Under the pieces are notes generated by a model. That model worked only from the letters and a program-made list of their open reading frames with translations. It did not search any database and was not told the DNA's origin. A stretch of 60,104 nt of DNA from Nematocida parisii ERTm1 (Eukaryota > Microsporidia): positions 165,350 through 225,453 of the forward strand of contig NW_013524649.1 of the NCBI RefSeq assembly GCF_000250985.1, written 5' to 3'. The stretch's first letter is position 1, and each line of letters opens with the position of its first letter. This document shows positions 10,152 to 17,844 of the stretch, piece by piece. Made by a program: the position numbers and the translations under genes.

Positions 10152-10204
10152 ACTAAAAAATCACCATAAGACATTAATTAATAAAGGGTTTCCCCTGTAC
10201 TTCT

Positions 10205-10287
10205 CAAAACAAAATGCCGTCCTTGCGCAGGGGCATGCTGATCATCTCAGTTATGTATTGAAGAGGGGGCGCTAATAGTCCCGGGGA
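10205..10287 (-). ncRNA. U6 spliceosomal snRNA-like gene (compact, altered ACAGAGA box)
   Basis: Read on the minus strand. GAGATGATCAGCA (about 10235-10247) is the yeast U6 segment around the catalytic AGC triad. It is followed by CCCCTGCGCAAGGA, as in human U6. Together they form the U6 internal stem-loop at 10214-10236: ATGCC pairs with GGCAT, CCT with AGG, loop GCGCA, and a two-base bulge on the 3' side. TTTT directly after this stem could be a Pol III stop. Upstream, CAATACA is separated from GAGATGATC by TAACT, so the normally invariant ACAGAGA is either ACTGAGA or interrupted. The 5' part is very short and its end is uncertain. Function in splicing is not shown; it could be a relic. Confidence 0.75.
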
Positions 10288-10776
10288 TATAAAAATAAAA
10301 TAAATATTATACATAAGAACAACTAATTAAATCTGGCAGAAGTTCATGCCAATTTTTATAATAGGCGGGCAATGCAAACATATATCATAGCATGCTTGTA
10401 TTAAATTAAAATTACGATTTTACATCTTATATCTCTTTGTTACGATTTTATTTTTCTAGTAATCGAAAAAGTGCTTATTCAAATAGTCTATAGTACTCTG
10501 TAATATTTATATTTTAGCAATTATAAATTTGTATTCTGCTGTAGCAATATAGATTACTTATGTACTATATCTATATCATCCAGCATACTCTTTTATTCAA
10601 ATGGGCATTCTAGTGTATTAGTGGTGAACTGCCATATATTAGCAGAAAGAGCCTAAAAACAAATATTAAAATTGTAGAATATAGACATTTCTATATTTAG
10701 GCATATATAATGTAAATATTTCTTTTTGATAGTGGGTTTGCATGTAATAGATAGAGTCTAATAGAACATTTTGGTC

Positions 10777-10786
10777 TATATAAATA
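10777..10786 (+). promoter_or_regulatory. TATA-like box of the prune/PPX gene
   Basis: TATATAAATA, starting 34 nt before the ATG at 10811. Confidence 0.45.
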
Positions 10787-10810
10787 ATGTTTGTTGTTTT
10801 AAACAACTAG

Positions 10811-11992
10811 ATGCGCATAGGTCTGGAAGATATTATGAAGGGATGTAAAATATTACATCAATTAACACAAACATACAATCAATGCATAGAAAAACAAGAA
10901 TTTTCAATTGTAATAGGGAATACCAGCTGTGACCAGGATTCGTTTATTGGATCTTATGTTTTGGCACTAATGGAAGATAAACTACCGATTATAAATATAT
11001 CGCGGGAATTGTTTCAGCATAAGCACGATCTGTGTTATATAGTTAAGGAAATAGGTTTAGACTTAAATGACTTGGTGTTTCTAGAAAAAAGAGAAAATGA
11101 TCTTTTTTTTATCCGAGGAAATGATCAAGTTGCTTTAGAGTCTCTAAAAATAACTGCAACACTTGTGGATTTTAGCAATCCAGAAGAAGAGCTACTTAAA
11201 ATCAAGCATTTTTATGTTGATAAAATTATAGACCATAGAAAGCTTATAGAAGAGTCTCAAATACACTTTCATGCTAATGAATTATGGATTAACTTAAATG
11301 TTCACTCTTGCTGCACACTGATATTTCACTATATACAGATGCATTATAGGCGAAAAATAGAATCGGCACCTGCTCGGTACATGTTCATATTTCTACTAGC
11401 CATTTCTATTATCACAGACTCTTCTTTTTCAGACCGCCCGCTATATGATTTAGATGCATTTGCATTAGATGCCATAATAGCATTAACTAATGTAAGTAAA
11501 GAAGCCATTATGGATATACACCAAAAAATAAAATTACGCGAAAAGTCTAATCATAAAAAACCAACTAAAGTGATTGTTGCGCTTCGCCATAAAAGGTACA
11601 TGTATCCAGATATGTCAGGAAGATTTTTTAGTATAAGTTCTGTCAAATACCACTATGATGATTGGATTAAATCAAATGGAAAGAAAGAGTTCTTGGGTGG
11701 AATAAAAGAATTTAAAGAGTCAAACAACTATGAATTTTGCGTTATTAACTCAGAATCTCGCGATAAACGAGAAGTGTTCATATACGCAGCACCAAGCAAT
11801 GATTTTATAAGAAAAGTTCTGTATGATGGCAATAAGATCATAAAAAGGCAGATAAATAATGACCCTGAGCTGACTGTATATGAAATAGACAAGGAATATA
11901 AAGGAAAAATAATTTTTCCAAAGATTTTAAATTATCTTAAAGAGTCAACTACAGAAATAGACGACATCATTGAAATACGATTTTTAGATTAA
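10811..11992 (+). CDS. PPX1: Exopolyphosphatase / prune-like DHH-family phosphoesterase
   Basis: 393 aa. PPX1/prune enzymes (DHH superfamily, DHHA2 type) hydrolyse polyphosphate or pyrophosphate-like substrates using two metal ions in the cytosol. Motif I is NTSCDQDSFIGS (the prune/PPX1 NESxDLDS element). Motif III is IIDHRKL, with the DHR of prune. CCTLIFHYI follows, and motif IV is ITDSSFSDRPLY. The C-terminal DHHA2 region carries FFSISSVKY. In motif II, where relatives have VDH, this protein reads LVDFSNP, so one metal or phosphate ligand may be changed. I favour PPX/prune over inorganic pyrophosphatase because of the spacing and the DHR motif. Confidence 0.8.
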   Translation: MRIGLEDIMKGCKILHQLTQTYNQCIEKQEFSIVIGNTSCDQDSFIGSYVLALMEDKLPIINISRELFQHKHDLCYIVKEIGLDLNDLVFLEKRENDLFFIRGNDQVALESLKITATLVDFSNPEEELLKIKHFYVDKIIDHRKLIEESQIHFHANELWINLNVHSCCTLIFHYIQMHYRRKIESAPARYMFIFLLAISIITDSSFSDRPLYDLDAFALDAIIALTNVSKEAIMDIHQKIKLREKSNHKKPTKVIVALRHKRYMYPDMSGRFFSISSVKYHYDDWIKSNGKKEFLGGIKEFKESNNYEFCVINSESRDKREVFIYAAPSNDFIRKVLYDGNKIIKRQINNDPELTVYEIDKEYKGKIIFPKILNYLKESTTEIDDIIEIRFLD

Positions 11993-12819
11993 ACTGAATT
12001 TTTGGTATAAATCACACTGTATATTGCTATTTACCAGCTTAGGTAATCTACACAAAGAACACATTAATGTAATCACAAGAATAATTAAAGGCCCTCGATG
12101 CGTATAAATAATTATAGCCAGATGTTTTACTATAATTCTCTATTTTTACTCATTGGTTAGCCAATATTGATTAGTGCTCTTCTATGTGCTGCTATTGCTT
12201 TTATTTTCTTTAATAAAAATACTGCTGTTGTTATAGCTGTTTTTTCCTTAAAGACTTAGACATACGAAAACTTGTTCTTTATTAAATTCACGTCGTCCTT
12301 ATATAGACAACTTCCAATCACAAAAGCTGTCACTTTTATATTTTGGCACTCCCAACACCATCATTTTGTTTATTGTTCTGGATCTCACTATCCAAAACCA
12401 ACAGTTATTATAACTATTCTTAATATATTCTTGTTGTCATGTAGTGTTTCTATTTTATGCACTTTTGTTATATATTTGGCTATGTTTCTAGGTGTTTTCT
12501 AGATGTTTGTTCTGTTGTATATTTATACATTTTTCATTTCATATTCAAATCGCATAAATTATAATTATTTTATTTTTATAAACCTTCCACTAGTAAATAA
12601 AGAAATATAAAAATAATACGCATTAAGTTTAAAATAACCATAGAATATTAACATTTATATAAACATACACAAAACAGAATCTACCAAGGAATGTATATTA
12701 AAAACATATACATAAAAGCGAAACAATCTGAATCCGATAATATAAAGAAGAGGATTTAGAGAAACATAAAAAGAAGGAGGAATGTGAGTATTTTATGTTG
12801 TAAAAAACAATCTATTTAT
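11993..12819. other. Intergenic region between convergent genes, no supported feature
   Basis: About 830 bp between the 3' ends of the PPX-like and BRCT genes. A hydrophobic 76-codon frame at 12272-12502 opens only with TTG, and I do not accept it. The rest is AT-rich with scattered stop codons. I see nothing further. Confidence 0.5.
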
Positions 12820-14547
12820 TTATACGATCTGCTTTATTCGTGCTAAATGTGTTATAATATCTTTCATTTCAATTACTCTGGCAGAAGAAATATCACTTGG
12901 CGCAGTGACAGAAGAATCCACAAAATAGAAACCATCTCTATGGAAACCATGGGCATTTTCGCTTTTTATTACTTCACCCCCTCCATTCTCTATCAGTTGC
13001 TCTATTTTAGCAGTATCCTTTTTTGCTAAAACATGCACTCGCCACCCAGAAAATGCTCTTTTCCCATTATTTTCTTTGTTATCCTTCCATACAGACGCCG
13101 AAAAAATTAACTTTCGAATAACCTTTTCATTTTTAGGCGCGTCTATTTTCAAATCCCTTGCTTCTAGTGCGTAGCTGGTCTCTCCAGTATAGGTGTTCTG
13201 CTTTAAATCATCTATAATTCGATAGTCCAAAAGGATAGCACCACACGCTATTGCAGATAGGAATTTCAGTGATACGTTCACAGCGCCTACAATTAAATGT
13301 GTACATTCAGTGGAATACTCTGGGGAGTCTATAACTATAACGCCCTTTTTCTTTAGCACAGAAATCGCTTGCTCTTTCAAGGTGTCAATCAGTCCAGTAA
13401 ACTGCACTCTCCACCCGTCAAGATTGCTAGGAGTATATTTAATAGCAGTCTTTCTTTTTTTTGCTGTTTCTAGGGCTATCTGTGGTATAGTTCTAAGCGA
13501 AGTAGACATTTCAAATTTATTTTCACTTAGCCTTTTCATGTAGTATATTGACTGATTCAGCCATTCCAAAAAACACACATGTATTTTATACATCTTCATA
13601 TACCCCTGCATCTTATTCTGCAGCTGCTTACTCTTCCGCTCAACAATGCAGTGTGTTATTTTACTGCTCATTTGCATAGATACTTCACCACCAAGTGCCT
13701 GTATTTTGTTTCTTGTTCTAAGCCCCTCCTCTTTACACACCATTGGAAGCACAATTGTATTCTCCAATGGAAGCGCAGGAAGATCCGTATAATGCACCTC
13801 ATAGCCATCAGGCGAAAGAAGGGTTTCTAGCTCTGCGCTGTCTAGAATCCACTGGTACCAAATAAAATTGCGGCCTTTCCCATTGCCCCCAAAATATATT
13901 GAATAATCTACATCTGGACCAGGCTCTTCAACACGATTTCCGCCATGCTCTATTATTAATCGGCGTACAAGCCTGTGGATTTCAGTTTCTCCTTCAAAAT
14001 AGAATATCTTTCCATTGAATATTTCATCTGTGAGTGGTTCATTAATGAAACTCTCATATTGTATATTCTTCATAAAAAATGTAACTCGATCATCAAACAC
14101 GTGTTCAGCAGTAATAATTGGAATATTGCATTCTTTGGCATACATAATCTTATCTGTAACCTGGTCAGGCGAATTCACCACAAGAAAATCACAGTACCGA
14201 TTTAGAATAGAAGAGTGATATGCGCCGTGCAATCTGTAGTAATTTATAAACAGATCATTTGTAATACCAGAGGTACAAAAAACACACCCTTCATATTTCC
14301 TTAATTTAAACTGTAGAATGTTTCTACAGTTAAGCGATTTGTACACCCACATAATACTAATGACCGGAATGCCCCACCTTTCTGCAAGTATTCTTTTTTC
14401 AGTAAAGGTGCTTTTGTTAGACAAGAGATAAGAGGTGCTTGAAGTCATGGTCTCCTCCAGTCTATATTCAGTCTCCGCGAATATCTTTGCAATAAGATTC
14501 TTTTCTAGAGAAGAAAGGCCTGTGGTGGTAAATAGAACAGGCTTCAT
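12820..14547 (-). CDS. Multi-BRCT domain protein (Rtt107/Brc1/PTIP-like)
   Basis: 575 aa. BRCT domains bind phosphoproteins at damaged DNA. An N-terminal pair occupies about residues 1-170, with the tryptophan of the first in IMWVYKSLN. A middle BRCT contains KITHCIVERKSK and FLEWLNQS. The C-terminal pair begins LDGWRVQFTGL (about 385), and STECTHLIVG with VSLKFLSAIACGAILLDYR is the pattern of the MDC1/PTIP/Brc1 C-terminal tandem BRCT, followed by SGWRVHVLAKKD and GGGEVI. Fission yeast Brc1 and budding yeast Rtt107 have six BRCTs and work with SMC5/6; a TopBP1/Dpb11 assignment is the alternative. It shares a 28-bp divergent promoter with the SND2 gene. Confidence 0.75.
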   Translation of the reverse strand: MKPVLFTTTGLSSLEKNLIAKIFAETEYRLEETMTSSTSYLLSNKSTFTEKRILAERWGIPVISIMWVYKSLNCRNILQFKLRKYEGCVFCTSGITNDLFINYYRLHGAYHSSILNRYCDFLVVNSPDQVTDKIMYAKECNIPIITAEHVFDDRVTFFMKNIQYESFINEPLTDEIFNGKIFYFEGETEIHRLVRRLIIEHGGNRVEEPGPDVDYSIYFGGNGKGRNFIWYQWILDSAELETLLSPDGYEVHYTDLPALPLENTIVLPMVCKEEGLRTRNKIQALGGEVSMQMSSKITHCIVERKSKQLQNKMQGYMKMYKIHVCFLEWLNQSIYYMKRLSENKFEMSTSLRTIPQIALETAKKRKTAIKYTPSNLDGWRVQFTGLIDTLKEQAISVLKKKGVIVIDSPEYSTECTHLIVGAVNVSLKFLSAIACGAILLDYRIIDDLKQNTYTGETSYALEARDLKIDAPKNEKVIRKLIFSASVWKDNKENNGKRAFSGWRVHVLAKKDTAKIEQLIENGGGEVIKSENAHGFHRDGFYFVDSSVTAPSDISSARVIEMKDIITHLARIKQIV

Positions 14548-14575
14548 ATAAAAAATTTACTGAGACAATTTTAGA

Positions 14576-15001
14576 ATGGCATCGGACTCGGCAAAAAGAA
14601 GAATAAAAAGAAATACACAATTCTTAAGAATGCTAATAATTAGTGCAGTAGCGATTGGCGCATGCACAGTCATTGGAAATAGAATATTTAGAAGAACATT
14701 CCTAAGTATTCCATTAGTTGCTTCTATAATAGTTGAGGCCATTATACTGGGGATCCTGGGATACTTAGTAAACCCAAAATTCATAAAAACCAGCAGAGGC
14801 CTTGAAATAAAGGATGGTGGTGTGGATCTGCATGGCAGAGGGCTTATTCGTATTTTCATAGACATGCTGTATACATTCTATGCAGTAGAAGTACTTGGTA
14901 TATTCTTCGGGCGCAAGGCATTCATTCTTATGCTAATTATTCCTGTAACTGCCTACTATGAAATATTCAGGCGGATGACTGTACAGAAAAAAACACAATA
15001 A
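14576..15001 (+). CDS. SND2: SND2/TMEM208-like ER membrane protein
   Basis: 141 aa. SND2/TMEM208 helps direct proteins, especially tail-anchored and centrally anchored ones, to the ER independently of SRP. The sequence has a basic start (SAKRRIKRN), then hydrophobic segments at about 17-35 and 45-63. A conserved-looking block DLHGRGLIRIFIDMLYTFY (about 84-102) follows, then a last pair of helices (about 103-131) ending in basic residues. This topology and the D-L...G-L-I...D pattern match TMEM208. The family is short and divergent, so confidence is moderate. The start lies 28 bp from the divergent BRCT gene start, and the 3' end is 4 bp from that of frataxin. Confidence 0.65.
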   Translation: MASDSAKRRIKRNTQFLRMLIISAVAIGACTVIGNRIFRRTFLSIPLVASIIVEAIILGILGYLVNPKFIKTSRGLEIKDGGVDLHGRGLIRIFIDMLYTFYAVEVLGIFFGRKAFILMLIIPVTAYYEIFRRMTVQKKTQ

Positions 15002-15005
15002 ATGC

Positions 15006-15305
15006 TTATTCAAGTAAATATTCGTTATTAAGAATCTCTTTAGAAATTACTTTTAATAGGTTATTTCCTTGCCTATCAGCCCATATGCCTCTACTTTGCC
15101 GAAAGTGGTATGGGCCAGAAATTGGAGAAGAGAGCCATATTTCCTCTTTTGTTGGCTGCCTGTTTAGTATAAACACACCCTTATTGGGAATATCTATAGT
15201 AATTACATTGTCCTTTAATGACACGTTATCAATAGTTCTGTCAACCACTTCATATATACGCTTCATCACGCTTTTGGAAAGGCTGTCATATGTTCTCAGC
15301 AGCAT
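15006..15305 (-). CDS. YFH1: Frataxin (mitosomal iron-sulphur assembly)
   Basis: 99 aa. Frataxin stimulates the NFS1-ISD11-ISCU complex for Fe-S cluster formation, in microsporidia within the mitosome. The core beta-sheet is recognisable: GVFILNRQPTKEEIWLSSP corresponds to the family's YVINKQTPNKQIWLSSP, followed by SGPYHF and a tryptophan strand. The conserved acidic first helix is reduced, and no long N-terminal targeting sequence is present, in keeping with weak mitosomal signals. It is convergent with SND2 (4 bp apart). Upstream there are 330 bp to gamma-tubulin with TTCCCGAAA about 40 nt before the start. Confidence 0.85.
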   Translation of the reverse strand: MLLRTYDSLSKSVMKRIYEVVDRTIDNVSLKDNVITIDIPNKGVFILNRQPTKEEIWLSSPISGPYHFRQSRGIWADRQGNNLLKVISKEILNNEYLLE

Positions 15306-15634
15306 TATTTTTTCCCAAGAATAAAACTACAGATAAACTGAAATTCCCGAAAAGAAAAGCTTGGAATTTCAGAGCATATGTGTATAGTATTCTAAACACA
15401 GGACACAAGAAGCTCACGAATTAGAAAAGTCCAGTAAATTTCAGGCCATTTTGGTGTGAAAGAAGTACTATAGAATAAAGATAGAATGATAAATATCCAA
15501 AAGTTGTGGGTATTGTAATGCATACAGGGCATTTCTAGGACAATGTAATATCTCATAGTATATGTAATTTAATTAGAATATTCTATAATAGAAATATATA
15601 GTGTTGAAGTATACAAAGGAAGTAAAATATTTTT
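15306..15634. promoter_or_regulatory. Divergent promoter region, frataxin / gamma-tubulin
   Basis: About 330 bp with no ORF. TTCCCGAAA at about 15344 is close to the frataxin start; AAGTATACAAAGG and AAATATTTTT lie directly before the gamma-tubulin ATG. Confidence 0.4.
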
Positions 15635-16939
15635 ATGGGAAATGTAATAACTCTGCAAGTGGGGCAGTGCGGAAACCAAATAGGAAATGAGTTTTGGGAG
15701 AAAGTGTGCAGTGAGCATGGGATATCAAGCAGCGGAGAAGTACTAACGCACACCACAGCAGACAGAAAGGATACATTTTTTTACGAGTCGTACGATGGAA
15801 GGTACTTTCCCCGGGGAATTCTTATTGATTTAGAGCCAAGAGTGGTTACATCTATCACAAGCAGCAAGCCGCATTTATTTAGCCCAGAAAACATATGGGT
15901 AGGCGCAGAAAGCAGGGGGGCTGGGAATGTTTGGTCAAGTGGGTATCAGCAGGGAAAAGAGAGCCAAGACGCGCTTCTAGAAATTATACAGAAAGAGGCT
16001 GAAAGCAGCAATTTTCTTGATGGGTTTATTTTATTCCACTCGCTTGGGGGAGGAACTGGGTCAGGGCTCGGGTCATATCTTCTGGAGGAAATACGAGACA
16101 GATTCCCAAAGAAGACAATTCAGACGATTTCAATATTTCCAAACAATTCAGAGGTAAGCGAGTCTGTTGTACAGCCATATAACACAATTCTAACACTAAG
16201 AAGATTAATGGGCAGTGCAGATGGTGTGATTGCAATGGACAATGGATCGCTAACTAGTGCAATTGGCGATGCGCTAAAAGTGTCTGCACCCACCATAGCA
16301 CACACAAACAAACTAGCATCTTCTGTGGCTGCTGCCTCCACTGTGACGGTGCGGTTTCCTGGAAGTAGGTTTAGTGACATGAATACACTTTTATCTGCTG
16401 CCTCGCCAATACCAGGGTGCCATTTTCTAGTGCCCTCCTATGCGCCATTTATTGAATCAGAGGCCAGCACAGTTAGAAAGATAACATGTTTAGATGTACA
16501 AAGAAGACTTATTCTTCCTAAATCTCGGTTGGTAGGATTTGAAGAGAGCGAAACAAATAGGGTAATATCAGCAGTTAACATAATGATGGGGGTAGATGCA
16601 GGAGAAATTGAAAAAAGCATGCAGAGAATTCGGCAGAGAGAAGCCGTCAGATTTGCACCATGGACTCCCCCGAACATTCAGGTAGCGATTGCAAAGTCGC
16701 CTAATAAGAGCATTTCCGGGCTGCTACTAACAAATACTACAGGATTCTCTCGAACACTTCAGAAGATATCTGCACAATACGATGTTCTGAAGAGAAGGAA
16801 TGCCTTTTTAGACATGTATAGAAAAGAAGGAGATGAATATATTGAAGAGTTCGAGCCGGCGAGAGAAGCAGTCCAGGAGATCATTGATGAGTATAGGAAA
16901 GCCGAGCTATCCAATTATCCAGAGGCAAGAGCTTTATAA
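15635..16939 (+). CDS. TUB4: Gamma-tubulin
   Basis: 434 aa, close to the usual 450. Gamma-tubulin nucleates microtubules at the spindle plaque of the closed microsporidian nucleus. The start is ITLQVGQCGNQIG, and the gamma-specific blocks ILIDLEPRVV and NVWSSGYQQGKE are present. The GTP-binding T-loop reads GGGTGSGLGS (about 138-147), where the residue before GGTGSG is Gly rather than the usual Ala. PNNSEVSESVVQPYNTILTL and the MDN segment follow. The GTPase domain and C-terminal domain appear complete. It is convergent with the coatomer gene. Confidence 0.95.
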   Translation: MGNVITLQVGQCGNQIGNEFWEKVCSEHGISSSGEVLTHTTADRKDTFFYESYDGRYFPRGILIDLEPRVVTSITSSKPHLFSPENIWVGAESRGAGNVWSSGYQQGKESQDALLEIIQKEAESSNFLDGFILFHSLGGGTGSGLGSYLLEEIRDRFPKKTIQTISIFPNNSEVSESVVQPYNTILTLRRLMGSADGVIAMDNGSLTSAIGDALKVSAPTIAHTNKLASSVAAASTVTVRFPGSRFSDMNTLLSAASPIPGCHFLVPSYAPFIESEASTVRKITCLDVQRRLILPKSRLVGFEESETNRVISAVNIMMGVDAGEIEKSMQRIRQREAVRFAPWTPPNIQVAIAKSPNKSISGLLLTNTTGFSRTLQKISAQYDVLKRRNAFLDMYRKEGDEYIEEFEPAREAVQEIIDEYRKAELSNYPEARAL

Positions 16940-17055
16940 GATTAAAATAAGGCTGTTATTTAAAGAACTCCTTAAATAGCCCGAAATAAGTTATAAAAAT
17001 AAAAATCCAGTATTTTATAAGAAACAACTAGGTATAAAAACAGCAGTATATTTAT

Positions 17056-17571
17056 TCACTTTTTAAACCAGGAAGAGGCAAATGACTTTTGTGCCTTTTT
17101 GAATGCGCTTGAAAGCTTGGAAGGCATGGGAATAGCATCCAATCCCTCAAATGTTCTTTTGGGAAGTGAGTTTATAAGATCGGTTGAGCTATCAGTGACA
17201 ATGACTGTTTTATATATGAAAGAGTCAACCAGAAGAAACATTTCATCATAATGCTTATCCAATGATTTTTGTGTAAGCGGCCCACCCAGCGTCTTAATCA
17301 CTGCAGTGTAAAAAGCATCCAGAGCATCTGAGAGTGCAATTTCATTCTCATTGATTGGTGCATATAATAAAATGCAGAGGTCGCCGACTATTTTGTACAG
17401 TACAAGATTATCTTCAAAGAGAATAATTGACTCATTTGTTTCCTTTGCTTTTTCAAACATCCTCTTCTCTTTCTCGCGAATTGTCTGTGATATGACCAGA
17501 GGGCTGCCTATTAGTCTATTTCCATTTTCACCAATAATGGCTAGTCCATGCACTACTTCACTCTCGCACAT
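17056..17571 (-). CDS. RET3: Coatomer subunit zeta (COPI)
   Basis: 171 aa from the ATG at 17571. The frame runs 44 codons further upstream as a hydrophobic stretch to 17703, but zeta-COP has a soluble longin fold starting just before GLAIIGENGNRLIG, so the internal ATG (MCESEVV) fits. Zeta pairs with gamma-COP in the F-subcomplex of COPI on Golgi-to-ER vesicles. Visible elements are NLVLYKIVGDLCILLYAP (longin strands), ALDAFYTAVIKTLGG and FLLVDSFIYKTVIVTDSS, matching the family's LAVDEIVDGGVILESD. The C-terminal tail is short and basic. Confidence 0.8.
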   Translation of the reverse strand: MCESEVVHGLAIIGENGNRLIGSPLVISQTIREKEKRMFEKAKETNESIILFEDNLVLYKIVGDLCILLYAPINENEIALSDALDAFYTAVIKTLGGPLTQKSLDKHYDEMFLLVDSFIYKTVIVTDSSTDLINSLPKRTFEGLDAIPMPSKLSSAFKKAQKSFASSWFKK

Positions 17572-17844
17572 AATGAATACGAAAACAAAATGGCTAAAAT
17601 ACAAATAGAAAATACAGAAAAGGAAAACTAGAAAACAAAAAAACAGAACAATTAATAGAAGAGCAGTAAATGCATCAACAAATAACGCAAATAACTGCAA
17701 CATGCCAAATAAAAGTACGGGGGTTCATTCTATTTTATATAGAAAGTCCTGGTTATATATGGCGATGAGAAGGAGGTAATGAGGCATTCTTAAATTTAAA
17801 CATAAAGATTTATTTCTCGTCAATTTTCTATTAAATCCTAGTTA

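Larger units (their letters stand above)
10152..10810. other. Intergenic region holding the U6-like RNA and the PPX promoter
   Basis: 660 bp without a protein-coding ORF. The left part holds the U6-like snRNA on the minus strand. The remainder is AT-rich. TATATAAATA at 10777-10786 is probably the core promoter of the rightward phosphatase gene. Confidence 0.6.

Noticed and set aside
12272-12502. 76-codon hydrophobic ORF
   Set aside because: It opens only with TTG, has low complexity typical of T-rich DNA, no upstream TATA-like box at the expected spacing, and no recognisable family.
17572-17703. Hydrophobic N-terminal extension of coatomer zeta
   Set aside because: Zeta-COP is soluble and the family begins just after the internal ATG at 17571; the extension is T-rich leader read in frame.
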